Assembly (NCBI GenBank): GCA_963737835.1
Contig: CAVTUH010000001.1
Span: forward strand, 3,224,001 to 3,288,000
Direction of reading: 5' to 3'
Source: Palsa-1248 sp963737835
GTDB taxonomy: Bacteria; Gemmatimonadota; Gemmatimonadetes; Gemmatimonadales; Gemmatimonadaceae
Length of the DNA: 64,000 bases
Shown here: positions 55,048 through 63,987 of the stretch, in pieces
Layout of the letters: the number at the start of each line of letters is the position of its first letter
Numbering within the stretch: position 1 is the first letter of the stretch
The notes under the pieces: model-generated
What the model was told of the DNA's origin: nothing
Databases searched by the model: none
What the model saw: only the letters and a program-made list of their open reading frames with translations
Program-made: the position numbers and the translations under genes

Positions 55048-57015
55048 ATGAAACGCGGACGTCGTTGGCGAGTAACGGTGTGGAGTGCCTGCGCTGCCGG
55101 GCTGCTCTTCTCGAGTGCGTGCCGCAAACGCGCGGCCGAGGAGGGCGCTGCGTCGGCCGGGAGCGCTCAGGCTCAACCGACGACCTTCAACACGTCGATG
55201 ATGGAGGGGGCGGATCAAAGCGCGATCCGGGCATACCTCAATTCCGTGCACGAGGTCAAGCCCAAGAAGTTCGAAGTGCAATGGAGCGACAGCGTCGTTC
55301 CGGTGAGTCGCGAGGAAGCGCTGCGTTCCTTGCGCGCGATCAGCCGCGACGGCGACTCCTACACATTTGCCGCTGCCGATCCCATAGTGCAGAAGCTCCA
55401 GCCGGGCCGACTCGTCTGGATCTGGGGCCTGACGATCGCGCGCATCGACCTTGCGGGTGCGATCGACAGTGAGTTCACGATACATACCGTGCCGGTGTCC
55501 TTGAGCGAGGCGCTGCCGAAAGCCGACATCGAGTTCGATAGTCCGGTGGACTACAGCACCGCCATCAGCCGCACGGCGCGAAGATCACCGCTGCCCGACA
55601 GTGCCTGGAAGAATCTCACGCTTGCACCAGCGCCGTCGCTCTTCCGGGATGTCGCCTACCGTCCTGGTTCACCCGTGATAGGACCAGTCGCAGGGCAGGG
55701 AGGGCAGGGAGGAGCCGGCGAGAACGGCGGCCAAGCGAGCAGCGACGAGGCGACCGCCGAGGAGGACGTCGTTGCGGCGCGAGGAGGCGGGTACAACGGC
55801 GACATCGCCGGATGGGAATACTCGATGGCCTACGCCGCCGGCGGCGGGACGCTGCAGTTCGAGCTGGAAGGACGCAAGATGGAGGAGGGAGGCCCCACGA
55901 AGGGCGCGAGCAACGAGATGCTTCGCGACGAGCGATACGAGTTCTATGAGGATGTCAAGGAGCAGCGCCACGCGGAGCAGGAAGCCGAGGAAGCCCACGA
56001 ACGCATGCTCAAGGACGTGGAGAAGCTATCCCAGGTTGCCAACCGACCCACGCCGCCGCCGCCATCCAATGCCAGTGCTAACCAGAAGGCTGGCCTGGAC
56101 TTTCTGAACAAAAAAGAGCTGCAAGACGACTTGGAGGAGGCGCACAAGGAGTATGAAGCCGCTGAGGCGGCTGCAAAGGCCGCGGAGCAGAAGGCCAAGA
56201 ATTTAGCGGCGCTCAAGAGTATGGCTCGCAATGTATTCTTCATCATCAGCGACAACCTCGACGTCCGCTTTCGCGCCCACGCCGACATCGACCCGATGTC
56301 AGTCGCGGCCGTTATCACGACCGGTGTCGCGGGTCCGGTCCCGAATGCCGGCTCCTCTGTGTCGTTCACTGGACTCAAGGGCAAGATCGATTTTGAGTAC
56401 GTGGCGCGATTGGGGGAGGGCGGCACCGGCGATGTGAGCCTCCCGATCGCCCACATTCCGGTGGTGTTCAACATTCCGCTGATCGTCAGCGGCATCCCCT
56501 TTATCGTGCAAGTCGGTGGAGACTTCCTGTTCAAGGTTGGCCTCTCCGGAAATCACGCCGCGCACCACTTCCACGCCAAGTTCGACTTCGACGGCCAGGG
56601 CGGCGGACTGAATGTGACGACGCAATCACAGGCGAATACAAATTTCAGTCTGTCAGGGTCCGAGCCTGAGGTACTGGAGACCACGGCGGAGAGCCCAGGC
56701 GTGTCCGGCGTTGTGATCGCAGTTCAGATTCCCCGCGTCGGACTGGGTGTCGGCGTGTTCGGATTGGCCGCGATGGGCTTTGTCGACCATGTGGTCGTTA
56801 TCACCGTGACCAACTCGGCGGCTGTCGCGGCGCTCAATCCGCCCTGCAAGCGCGTGACCATTGATCGCGTTGCGCACATCGGCGCCGATCTCACCACGGT
56901 CATGCCGATACCGATTGTGGAAACGCTGAGTCACTTTCTCGCATGGAAGAAAGAGGTCTGGAAGGCGCCCCAGTGGATACATGTCGATCCCGACATCAAG
57001 ATGTGTCGCATTTAG
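55048..57015 (+). CDS. Large exported lipoprotein of unknown function
   Basis: The 655-residue protein (AAGGAG upstream of ATG 55048) has a signal with lipobox SSAC at Cys25. Residues 60-170 hold a beta-rich domain. A Gly/Gln/Glu-rich linker follows at about 215-250 (GQGGQGGAGENGGQ). Residues 285-395 are strongly charged and helical, likely a coiled coil (VKEQRHAEQEAEEAHERMLK, DDLEEAHKEYEAAEAAAKAA). The C-terminal half is beta-rich (VRFRAHADIDPMSVAAVITT to the end). I recognise no family. Confidence 0.7.
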   Translation: MKRGRRWRVTVWSACAAGLLFSSACRKRAAEEGAASAGSAQAQPTTFNTSMMEGADQSAIRAYLNSVHEVKPKKFEVQWSDSVVPVSREEALRSLRAISRDGDSYTFAAADPIVQKLQPGRLVWIWGLTIARIDLAGAIDSEFTIHTVPVSLSEALPKADIEFDSPVDYSTAISRTARRSPLPDSAWKNLTLAPAPSLFRDVAYRPGSPVIGPVAGQGGQGGAGENGGQASSDEATAEEDVVAARGGGYNGDIAGWEYSMAYAAGGGTLQFELEGRKMEEGGPTKGASNEMLRDERYEFYEDVKEQRHAEQEAEEAHERMLKDVEKLSQVANRPTPPPPSNASANQKAGLDFLNKKELQDDLEEAHKEYEAAEAAAKAAEQKAKNLAALKSMARNVFFIISDNLDVRFRAHADIDPMSVAAVITTGVAGPVPNAGSSVSFTGLKGKIDFEYVARLGEGGTGDVSLPIAHIPVVFNIPLIVSGIPFIVQVGGDFLFKVGLSGNHAAHHFHAKFDFDGQGGGLNVTTQSQANTNFSLSGSEPEVLETTAESPGVSGVVIAVQIPRVGLGVGVFGLAAMGFVDHVVVITVTNSAAVAALNPPCKRVTIDRVAHIGADLTTVMPIPIVETLSHFLAWKKEVWKAPQWIHVDPDIKMCRI

Positions 57016-57096
57016 AGAAGGGCGAAACACGTTTGCCGCCGGGGAACAGTAGCTGCCCCGTCGCTCTGCTGAGGGGGTTCGTCAACCGCGCGCGGA

Positions 57097-57342
57097 CTAT
57101 TTGCGCTTCCGGCCGCTGCGTTTCACCCCGCCATGCGGCCCCCTCGCATTGGCGCCGCGGTCACCCTTTGCCACTCGCGTCGGCACCCGCTGCGCCGGCG
57201 CCATGACTTTTGCTTTCTCTTCTTGGGTGAACTCCCGCTTCGCAAGGTCGAGGAGACCCGTGTGTTCGCGCTCCTGCTTCCGATCCGCACCGCCCGACTC
57301 CGGGCGGTCCGCTGCGTAGATGTTTGAAGGTTTGCTGCCCAT
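57097..57342 (-). CDS. Small basic hypothetical protein
   Basis: The 81-residue protein MGSKPSNIYAADRPESGGAD ends GPHGGVKRSGRKRK. The start ATG 57342 has CGGAGAAT upstream. It is hydrophilic, strongly basic at the C-terminus and probably disordered, with a central KREFTQEEKAKVMA segment. It is divergent from chaB, 76 bases away, and may be expressed with it under stress. No family is recognised. Confidence 0.5.
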   Translation of the reverse strand: MGSKPSNIYAADRPESGGADRKQEREHTGLLDLAKREFTQEEKAKVMAPAQRVPTRVAKGDRGANARGPHGGVKRSGRKRK

Positions 57343-57418
57343 GGTATTCTCCGCTGTATGCTGTCTCGCAGCAGCTTCCGTACCCAGGCGATATCGCGAT
57401 CAATCTGATTTCCGATGC

Positions 57419-57625
57419 ATGCCGTACACAACTGATGAGGAGCTGCCGGCCAGCGTTCGCCATGTGTTGCCGCCCCACGTACAAGACATCTATCGTGAGG
57501 CGTTCGACCACGCATGGGTCGAGTACGAGGGGGACGAGAGGCGCGCATGTCGAGTGGCATGGGGCATCGTCAAGCGGCTGTACAATAGCGTGACGATACT
57601 TGGGAGTCGACGCGGGATAGTCTGA
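57419..57625 (+). CDS. chaB: ChaB family protein
   Basis: From ATG 57419 the 68-residue protein reads MPYTTDEELPASVRHVLPPH, then VQDIYREAFDHAWVEYEGDE and ACRVAWGIVKRLY. This is the complete ChaB fold. ChaB was named for a proposed link to cation transport regulation; its true role is unsettled. A longer in-frame start upstream (57320) adds an unrelated N-terminus and is not preferred. Confidence 0.85.
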   Translation: MPYTTDEELPASVRHVLPPHVQDIYREAFDHAWVEYEGDERRACRVAWGIVKRLYNSVTILGSRRGIV

Positions 57626-58088
57626 CGTGGCACTTCGGCGATGCGTGGCCTGCCACGCCACCGTGGTGATGTCGAGGGCGCCGATGAGGTCGTTACGCAG
57701 GTCCCTGACACACATTAGGGGAGTCGCTGACTGTTCGCCTCTACCCCGCGCGCAATATTTTCCATGGTGATAACGGCCATATCCACCAATCCAGATTGAA
57801 AGGATGGGCCGCGATTGCCGGACGAGATTGAATCGTAGCGTCAGGTCATTGGTTGGTTTCTACAGAGCTTGCTCGTCAGGCTTTGCGGGAGTTGGCCACG
57901 TTCGACAACGGACACCGGTCGACGCACATGAGGCCCATGTGCTCAATCAATGACCTGGCCGGCGGCAATGTGACTTGTGCGCAAACCTGCACGAGGAGCG
58001 GAGTCGACCGGCATGGACGCTATGGTGTCGACGTGGGCCGGTTGCCGAGCGCCCGCGGCAAGTTGCTGCACCATGGTGACCATCTTTT
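57626..58088. other. Non-coding stretch before the tRNA-Pro fragment
   Basis: No gene is supported here. Frames on both strands are fragments without family resemblance. The stretch ends directly at the tRNA-Pro 3' half and may be the remains of an element once integrated there. Confidence 0.4.
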
Positions 58089-58134
58089 CTGCTTTGGGAG
58101 CAGGAGGTCACCGGTTCGAATCCGGTCGCCCCGA
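58089..58134 (+). repeat. tRNA-Pro(TGG) 3'-half fragment, module copy F
   Basis: CTGC-TTTGGGA-GCAG forms an anticodon arm with TGG. ACCGG-TTCGAAT-CCGGT is a perfect T-arm, and CGCCCCGA the acceptor 3' strand. The bases before it do not form a D-arm or acceptor 5' strand. It is a tRNA-derived attachment-type fragment, not a tRNA gene. Confidence 0.8.
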
Positions 58135-58240
58135 CTGGCCGCTTCGCGGCGGCGGAGAAAGGAGAGGAAGCCCTGCGGCAATCGATGCCGTGGCTGGTCG
58201 TCTCCTTTCTCCTTTCTGCTCCGCTCCTCTCTCGGGGCCG
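58135..58240 (+). repeat. Structured module F after the tRNA-Pro fragment
   Basis: CTGGCCGCTTCGCGGCGG is a GGCCGC-type hairpin like those after the tRNA-Ile fragments. CGGAGAAAGGAGA (58154-58166) can pair with TCTCCTTTCTCC (58201-58212), closing a region that holds a second stem GCGGCA-ATCGA-TGCCGT. No S23-type gene follows; the LVIVD gene ends at 58252 on the other strand. Confidence 0.6.
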
Positions 58241-58251
58241 CAGGTCCCGCC

Positions 58252-60063
58252 TCAGCCTTGCTTGGCTGCCAGCGCGTCGATCGCACCCCCCAAGAGGTGT
58301 ACCCGAGGCGCATCGCTCGCGCCTTTCGCGTCGGCGTGCACCTGGCTTGCGAGCTTCTTGAGCGCAGACTTCTGCGTAGCGCCGCTCAACTGCTCGGCGG
58401 CGTTGAGGCTTGTCGAGATTTGCGTGAGCTGAGCCGCAGGCAGTCCCTGATCGCGCGTCAGCTGATCGAGATAGGCACGGACCACCACGAAGCTCGCAGG
58501 CCAGACGATCTTCTGCTGATTCCTGACGTTCAGCGTGTCGACGTGTACGAGCTTCGCCGCGTCTATCTCGTTCTGCGATAGGTACTCGCTCGGCTTGAGA
58601 TCGAAGATGTCGAGCCCACGAGCGATCTCGGTCCCATAGATATGACCGTTGTACCAGAACGTCGACCAGAAACCTCCCAGATACAGCTTGTGCGCATCGA
58701 GCGGACCGCGATCGAAATAGGCGATCTCCTTGACGTGAGCAGGGTCTGTAAAGTCGAACACGGACAGACCGCCCTGGTACCACGCCTGCGCCATAATGTC
58801 ACGCCCCGGGACCGGAATCAGAGAGCCGTTGTGTGCTACGCAGTTCTCGAACTCGGTCTGCGGAGCGGGCAGCTTGTAATAGCCGACGAACTGCAGCTTG
58901 CGGTCGGGCGCAAGCATGAAAATCGCATCAGCGCCCCATTTTGGCGGGTCAGTTGCGCGGCACCGCGGCGCAACGCCGCCACCCCATTCATCGGTGAAGA
59001 GAACTTTCTTCCCGTCGTTGCTGAACGTCGCCGAGTGCCAGTAGGCGAAGTTGGGATCGCTCACCTCCGCAACCCGTTTGGGGTGGGCCGGGTCGCGGAT
59101 GTCCAGGAGAATGCCGTTTCCGGAGCACGCGCCCGCAGCCAGTCCAATCGCGGGATAGGACGTGATGTCGTGACACTGGTTCGTCTCCGACGTCGCTTGA
59201 ACGCCGTGCAGCGTATCACCCGGGTTCGCCTTGGCAAGGCCCGCGATCGCGCCGGTCACCGCGTTGGCAAAAATCCGCGGTTCGTTGATCACCTTCGCAT
59301 CCTGTGGTGCCGCCAGCGGCACACGGATGATCTCGATACGGAAGAGGGATGTATTGGGATTAGCCTCAGGGCCCGCTGCTGAACAAGCCGCGAGCTCAGA
59401 ACCAGAGCGTACACCTGCGACGCCCTGCACGTACACATAGACCACACCGGGGTCTTTGGGATCCGGGATCAGCGTGTGCGTGTGAGACCCTCGGCAGGTC
59501 TGGACGGCCGCGACCTGCTTCGGGTGGTCCAAGTCGGAAATGTCGAAGATGCGAACACCGCGGAACCGTTCGGGGCTCACCGTGTCGCGAACGCCCTGAG
59601 TCCCGCAATCGATTCGGGCGCGCGTCTCCTCGACCGACATGAACAGGAGATGTCCGTAGACCGATGGCTCCCCCTGCCCGCCGGGACAGACCAGCGTCGT
59701 CCGAAGCTTGGGATTTCTCACGTCCGAGACGTCCCAAATCTGGATGCCGTTGAAGCTCCCCTGAAACACGAGATTGTCGGCGAACGCGAGGTCGGAGTTC
59801 GCCACGGCAAAGTCGCCCGGATTCGACGGGTTATAGAACCCGTTCGGTCGGGAAACGTGAGCGATCAGCTCGAGATTGCTGATCGCCAATGCCGCCTCGA
59901 CAAAGTGGCCCCCCGCAAGTCCAACACGCGGATCGTTCGTTCCTTGAGCGCCCGTCACAGCCACGGCACTTACGGACAACGCACCAATCGCCAACCCGAC
60001 GCGAACTAGCGCAAGCGATGCCGATCCCGCGCCCCGGGGTCGATTCATTCCCTGACCGGTCAT
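58252..60063 (-). CDS. Exported LVIVD-repeat protein
   Basis: From ATG 60063 (GGGGGAAGG upstream) the product is 603 residues with a signal peptide ending VAVTGAQG. LVIVD-type repeats are clear: IQIWDVSDVRNPKLRTTLVC, VRIFDISDLDHPKQVAAVQT, ILLDIRDPAHPKRVAEVSDP and LSVFDFTDPAHVKEIAYFD. Several conserved Cys and His (CRGSHTHTLIPDP, CHDITSYPAIGLAAGAC) may form disulfides or a metal site. A helical C-terminal domain of about 100 residues follows the propeller. It is periplasmic or surface-bound, with unknown ligand. Confidence 0.85.
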   Translation of the reverse strand: MTGQGMNRPRGAGSASLALVRVGLAIGALSVSAVAVTGAQGTNDPRVGLAGGHFVEAALAISNLELIAHVSRPNGFYNPSNPGDFAVANSDLAFADNLVFQGSFNGIQIWDVSDVRNPKLRTTLVCPGGQGEPSVYGHLLFMSVEETRARIDCGTQGVRDTVSPERFRGVRIFDISDLDHPKQVAAVQTCRGSHTHTLIPDPKDPGVVYVYVQGVAGVRSGSELAACSAAGPEANPNTSLFRIEIIRVPLAAPQDAKVINEPRIFANAVTGAIAGLAKANPGDTLHGVQATSETNQCHDITSYPAIGLAAGACSGNGILLDIRDPAHPKRVAEVSDPNFAYWHSATFSNDGKKVLFTDEWGGGVAPRCRATDPPKWGADAIFMLAPDRKLQFVGYYKLPAPQTEFENCVAHNGSLIPVPGRDIMAQAWYQGGLSVFDFTDPAHVKEIAYFDRGPLDAHKLYLGGFWSTFWYNGHIYGTEIARGLDIFDLKPSEYLSQNEIDAAKLVHVDTLNVRNQQKIVWPASFVVVRAYLDQLTRDQGLPAAQLTQISTSLNAAEQLSGATQKSALKKLASQVHADAKGASDAPRVHLLGGAIDALAAKQG

Positions 60064-60543
60064 GTGCCTTCCCCCGTTTCGATTCCAGTAAACCAACGAG
60101 GTAGGCTAGCGCTTGTACTCTTGGCTGACACGAGGAAAAACGCCGACAGCGCTCGGGGTTTTCCCTGACCTCAGGTGTGCTGGCAATGACGTTCCTGCAA
60201 GCTCTCGGCCCCCGCAGAACCGCGAGGCGAGGCGTGGCACTTGCCGGTAGCAGCATCCCAAAATGGCGGTACGCCGCCTGAGGCGCCCCTCGACCGGCAT
60301 AGCGGTCAGTTCGCGTCGGAGCAACGCCATAGCCATCGGTGCACATGCCACCGATTCAGAACGCGGCGTGGCGCTACTACCTGGGGATGTGGAACGCCTT
60401 ACACGCCGTCCGGCGCTGCCCGACGGCAGAGGGCGGCAGCACGACCCATCGTAGGGCCACGGGCTTCGTTGAAAGGTGTGCTCGCGCGTTCGGTACGGGA
60501 CAATCGGTCGTTCTAGCCGGCTATCACCGCACGAGGAGAGAGT
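60064..60543. other. Non-coding stretch between divergent genes
   Basis: No gene is supported on either strand. It should hold the promoters of the minus-strand LVIVD gene and the plus-strand small membrane protein, but I cannot pick a clear one. Confidence 0.4.
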
Positions 60544-60747
60544 ATGAGCATTGCCATTCCAATCCGCTTGATGCGGAGACACTTGGCGAGGCGTGCACCG
60601 GCCGGGCGCATGCCGGGGGCCGAAATCCCAACGGCCTTCGGGTCCACGAGTCGGGGAGGGAAATGGGCGATCGCCGCGATCCCGGCGGTGTTCATCGGTG
60701 TGCTCGGGTTCCTCGTCTGGCGTGCCCTAATCTCGATGCACCCCTAG
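60544..60747 (+). CDS. Small single-pass membrane protein
   Basis: The 67-residue protein starts at ATG 60544 with GAGGAGAGAG directly upstream. A basic N-terminal half (IRLMRRHLARRAPAGRM) is followed by one membrane segment, WAIAAIPAVFIGVLGFLVWR, and a short tail. It lies about 115 bases before the tyrosine phenol-lyase gene on the same strand. No family is recognised. Confidence 0.5.
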   Translation: MSIAIPIRLMRRHLARRAPAGRMPGAEIPTAFGSTSRGGKWAIAAIPAVFIGVLGFLVWRALISMHP

Positions 60748-60862
60748 CGGGCAGAGCGGGCATCCCGAGAGCGAGAGTGGTCACAGCTGCGTTCCGGAAA
60801 ACCGGAGATCCGGCGCCGGACCGGCGGCATGTACAACGTTTCGAGGACTTTGGGGAGACGCT

Positions 60863-62293
60863 ATGGCGTCAGCAGAAACTCTAGCGCGACAGCATGCGTG
60901 TACGACCGGCGGTCCCGGGCGTCGTCGTGCATGGGCCGAGCCGTGGAAGGTGAAAGTGGTCGAGCCGATCCGGATGCTCACTCAGGAGCGGCGCCACGAA
61001 GCGCTAGTCGCCGCCGGGTACAACACATTTCTCCTGCGGTCTGAGGATGTCTACATTGACCTTCTGACGGACAGCGGTACGAGTGCCATGAGCGACTGGC
61101 AGTGGGCCGGCATGATGCAGGGCGACGAGGCATACGCCGGCAGCCGCAACTTCTTTCATCTCGAGGAAGCAGTCCAGCAGCACTACGGGTACCGGTACGT
61201 CATCCCGACACATCAAGGGCGCGGTGCCGAAAACCTCCTGTCGCGTATTCTCATCAAGCCAGGTGACGTCGTGCCCGGCAACATGTATTTCACGACGACC
61301 CGCCTGCACCAGGAACTGGCCGGCGGGACATTTGTCGATGTCATCGTGCCGGAGGCACACGACCCGGCCGACGAGAGTCCGTTCAAGGGAAACGTCAATC
61401 TGACAGCGCTTGAAGATCTCATCCAGCGTGTGGGCGCCGACAGGATTCCGTACGTCTCAGTGGCGGCTACAGTCAACATGGCTGGCGGACAGCCGATCTC
61501 GATGGCCAACGTACGGGAGCTACGGGCGCTGACCAGCCACCATGGCATCCGCGTGGTCCTGGACGCGACGCGAGCCGTCGAGAACGCCTACTTCATTCAA
61601 CAGCGCGAGCCGGGATATCAGCGCTGCGCCGTCGCTGCGATCCTTCGCGAGTTCTGCTCCTTTACGGATGGTTGCACGATGAGCGGCAAAAAGGACGCGC
61701 TCGTCAACATCGGCGGCTGGCTCGCTGTGAATGATCCCGTCTTGTACGAGGAGGCGAGCAATCTCGTGGTCGTGTACGAGGGCCTGCATACTTATGGCGG
61801 CATGGCTGGGCGCGACATGGAGGCGATGGCACGCGGGATCGTGGAGTCGGTGCAGGATGACCATATTCGGGCTCGTGTCGGCCAGGTCGAATATCTCGGG
61901 AATAAGCTGATCGATGGCGGTGTCCCGATAGTACGTCCGGTTGGGGGACACGCGGTCTACCTCGACGCCAGGGCGTTCTATCCGCACATCCCTCAGGATC
62001 AATTCCCGGCTCAGACGCTTGCTGCGCTGCTATACGAGAACTCCGGGGTTCGAGCCATGGAACGGGGCATCGTGTCAGCGGGACGCGACAGCAACACTGG
62101 CGACCATCACCGTCCTGCCCTCGAGCTCGTCCGGTTGGCCATCCCTCGTCGGGTCTACACCCAGGCGCACATGGATTTGACAGCGGAATCCGTGATCGAC
62201 GTGTACGATGCGCGCCGCAGTGCGCGGGGCATGCGTTTCACCTACGAGCCGCGTTACCTCCGGTTCTTCCAGGCACGGTTCGAGCCCTGTTGA
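60863..62293 (+). CDS. tpl: Tyrosine phenol-lyase (beta-tyrosinase)
   Basis: This PLP enzyme cleaves L-tyrosine to phenol, pyruvate and ammonia. The 476-residue protein resembles Citrobacter TPL throughout: NTFLLRSEDVYIDLLTDSGT, GDEAYAGSRNFFHLEEAV, IPTHQGRGAENLLSRILIKP and YFTTTRLHQE. The PLP lysine lies in CTMSGKKDALVNIGG. The tyrosine-specific Met/Arg pair is present in AMERGIVSAGR, where tryptophanases have a different sequence, and LRFFQARF keeps the aromatic cap. An N-terminal extension of about 25 residues is longer than usual. GGGGAGAC precedes ATG 60863. Confidence 0.9.
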   Translation: MASAETLARQHACTTGGPGRRRAWAEPWKVKVVEPIRMLTQERRHEALVAAGYNTFLLRSEDVYIDLLTDSGTSAMSDWQWAGMMQGDEAYAGSRNFFHLEEAVQQHYGYRYVIPTHQGRGAENLLSRILIKPGDVVPGNMYFTTTRLHQELAGGTFVDVIVPEAHDPADESPFKGNVNLTALEDLIQRVGADRIPYVSVAATVNMAGGQPISMANVRELRALTSHHGIRVVLDATRAVENAYFIQQREPGYQRCAVAAILREFCSFTDGCTMSGKKDALVNIGGWLAVNDPVLYEEASNLVVVYEGLHTYGGMAGRDMEAMARGIVESVQDDHIRARVGQVEYLGNKLIDGGVPIVRPVGGHAVYLDARAFYPHIPQDQFPAQTLAALLYENSGVRAMERGIVSAGRDSNTGDHHRPALELVRLAIPRRVYTQAHMDLTAESVIDVYDARRSARGMRFTYEPRYLRFFQARFEPC

Positions 62294-62528
62294 CGACCGC
62301 GTCGTGCGCAGGCGACGGCCGGCGCGAGTGACGACTTAGGTCGAATGGCACGTAGGCGGCCCGCCTGCTTTGATCGAGTAGTACTTCCGGGAGTCCGGAT
62401 CAATGACACGCGTCACGTGATCTGGAGGAATAGCCATGACGCGTCCTGCGTCACAAGGCGACGTTCTATGACTTCGCGACGGCAGGGACCAGATCCCTGA
62501 CTCGTACGTAACGTACGGAGCCTGCACC

Positions 62529-63734
62529 ATGCCAAACGAACAAAATGAGGGCGTCGATCGCCGCGACTTCATGATTGCAGCCATCGGCCTGGTTGGCACG
62601 TCGGCCATTTTTGCGAGCAGCGCTGGCACCGCGAATGCCCAGGACGCGAAAGCGTCGCCTGTTGGCCTGGCACCGGGCGCACCACAAAGAATGGTCTACA
62701 CCGGCGATGTGATCGAGGGGAAGAAAGTCATCAGCGTTCTTGACGTGAATGGTCTGGAACGTGGCAAGAAGCACGCGTTCTATTTCGAGGGTGTGCAAAT
62801 GCCCACCGGGCAGCACTGGTATGTGTCCGTGATGGTTGCCGTGGGGACGAAGCCGGGTAAGCGCATCGCTCTCACCAGTGGTGTGCACGGCGATGAGATC
62901 AGTTCGGTGCACACGATACAAACCGTCATGAGCCAGCTCGATCCGGCCCAGATGTCGGGTACGGTACTGGCAGTCCCTGACGTATCCCGTCCGGCCCTGG
63001 AAGGCATGGCGCGCAGATGGCCGAATTCAGGAAGAGGAATCGACCTCATCGACATCAACCGCGAATGGCCCGGAAATGAGGATGGCGCCAGTGCTGCCAG
63101 CCGGCACGCTGGGATCCTGTTCAACAGACTCTTCAAACCAAACGCCGATTACGCCCTCGATTTTCATACCGGGACGACAGGTATGGATGTGACAGCGTTC
63201 AATCTCGCCCGGTTGGAGTTGCCCGAGGTGCGGGCGATGGCGGAGCTCTTTCCCATCGACCAGATCTTCGACAATGCCGCCTATCCCACTCTGCTCGCGA
63301 ACGCATTCATCGATGTGGGCATCCCGGCACTCACGCCCGAGATTGGCGCTTCGCGCGTCCTGGACCTCAACATGATTCCCTTGTTCGTGGAAGGCACAAT
63401 GAATGTGCTCAAGCACCACGGGATTATCTCCGGTCAGATGGGCCGCACCGGGAGGGATACGGACATCTTCATCGCCAACAGCGGGCACACTATCCTTGCA
63501 ACTCATGGCGGATTCGTGGAGCTTCTGGTCAAGTTGAAGGACAAGGTCAAAGTCGGGCAGAAGGTTGCCATCCAGCGCAATACGTTTGGCGAAGTGGTGG
63601 CCGAATACACGAGCAGGGTGGCCGGCGAGGTCATGGCTCGTCGCTCAGACGCAACGGCCGAGCCGGGCATTCCGTTGATCGCTATCCTCTACAACGACGC
63701 GACTCATGAGCTCCCGGCGGACTACTGCGAGTGA
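62529..63734 (+). CDS. TAT-exported AstE/aspartoacylase-like (M14 family) deacylase
   Basis: The 401-residue protein has a TAT signal (DRRDFMIAAIGLVGTS, cleavage near ANAQD). The zinc site of the succinylglutamate desuccinylase/aspartoacylase family is complete: TSGVHGDEISSVHTIQ provides His and Glu, and ALDFHTGTTGMDVTAF the second His. INREWPG matches the conserved substrate Arg region. The C-terminal beta domain (about 320-395) is the usual lipoyl-like extension. Periplasmic deacylation of an N-acyl amino acid is inferred. It follows tpl by 235 bases. Confidence 0.85.
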   Translation: MPNEQNEGVDRRDFMIAAIGLVGTSAIFASSAGTANAQDAKASPVGLAPGAPQRMVYTGDVIEGKKVISVLDVNGLERGKKHAFYFEGVQMPTGQHWYVSVMVAVGTKPGKRIALTSGVHGDEISSVHTIQTVMSQLDPAQMSGTVLAVPDVSRPALEGMARRWPNSGRGIDLIDINREWPGNEDGASAASRHAGILFNRLFKPNADYALDFHTGTTGMDVTAFNLARLELPEVRAMAELFPIDQIFDNAAYPTLLANAFIDVGIPALTPEIGASRVLDLNMIPLFVEGTMNVLKHHGIISGQMGRTGRDTDIFIANSGHTILATHGGFVELLVKLKDKVKVGQKVAIQRNTFGEVVAEYTSRVAGEVMARRSDATAEPGIPLIAILYNDATHELPADYCE

Positions 63735-63741
63735 GTCAGTC

Positions 63742-63987
63742 ATGCCCGATCTCAAGCTCACGATCGAGGACATGATTGCCGAAGGCGACAAAGTCGTCTG
63801 CAAGAACATCTGGAGATGCACCGACCCAGCATCCGGCAAGCGGATGCAGTTCCGCGGCTTTGTGCTCTGGCGCTTCGAGGGCAGCAAGATCGCCGAGCGG
63901 TGGGCGACCGTCACACCTCCATCGGTGAACATAACGTCAACGGACGTCCGGGCGCGAGCGGCAGAGACGCCAGTTGCCGCGCGCTGA
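63742..63987 (+). pseudogene. C-terminal half of a SnoaL-like ester cyclase
   Basis: PDLKLTIEDMIAEGDKVVCK with FRGFVLWRFEGSKIAERWAT is the C-terminal half of the SnoaL/ester-cyclase family, in which PDLxLTIEDMIAEGDKV lies near residue 60. The N-terminal helices are absent because the aspartoacylase-like gene ends only 8 bases before. It is either a truncated gene or a short single-sheet variant. The same family occurs at 9348-9792. Confidence 0.65.

Noticed and set aside
58020..58313. Minus-strand frame reading GATGFEPVTSCSQSRKDG across the tRNA-Pro fragment
   Set aside because: Another antisense-tRNA false protein.
60863..62293. Tryptophanase (TnaA) as the identity of the PLP lyase
   Set aside because: The MERGIVSAGR and YFTTTRLHQE stretches match tyrosine phenol-lyase, not tryptophanase.
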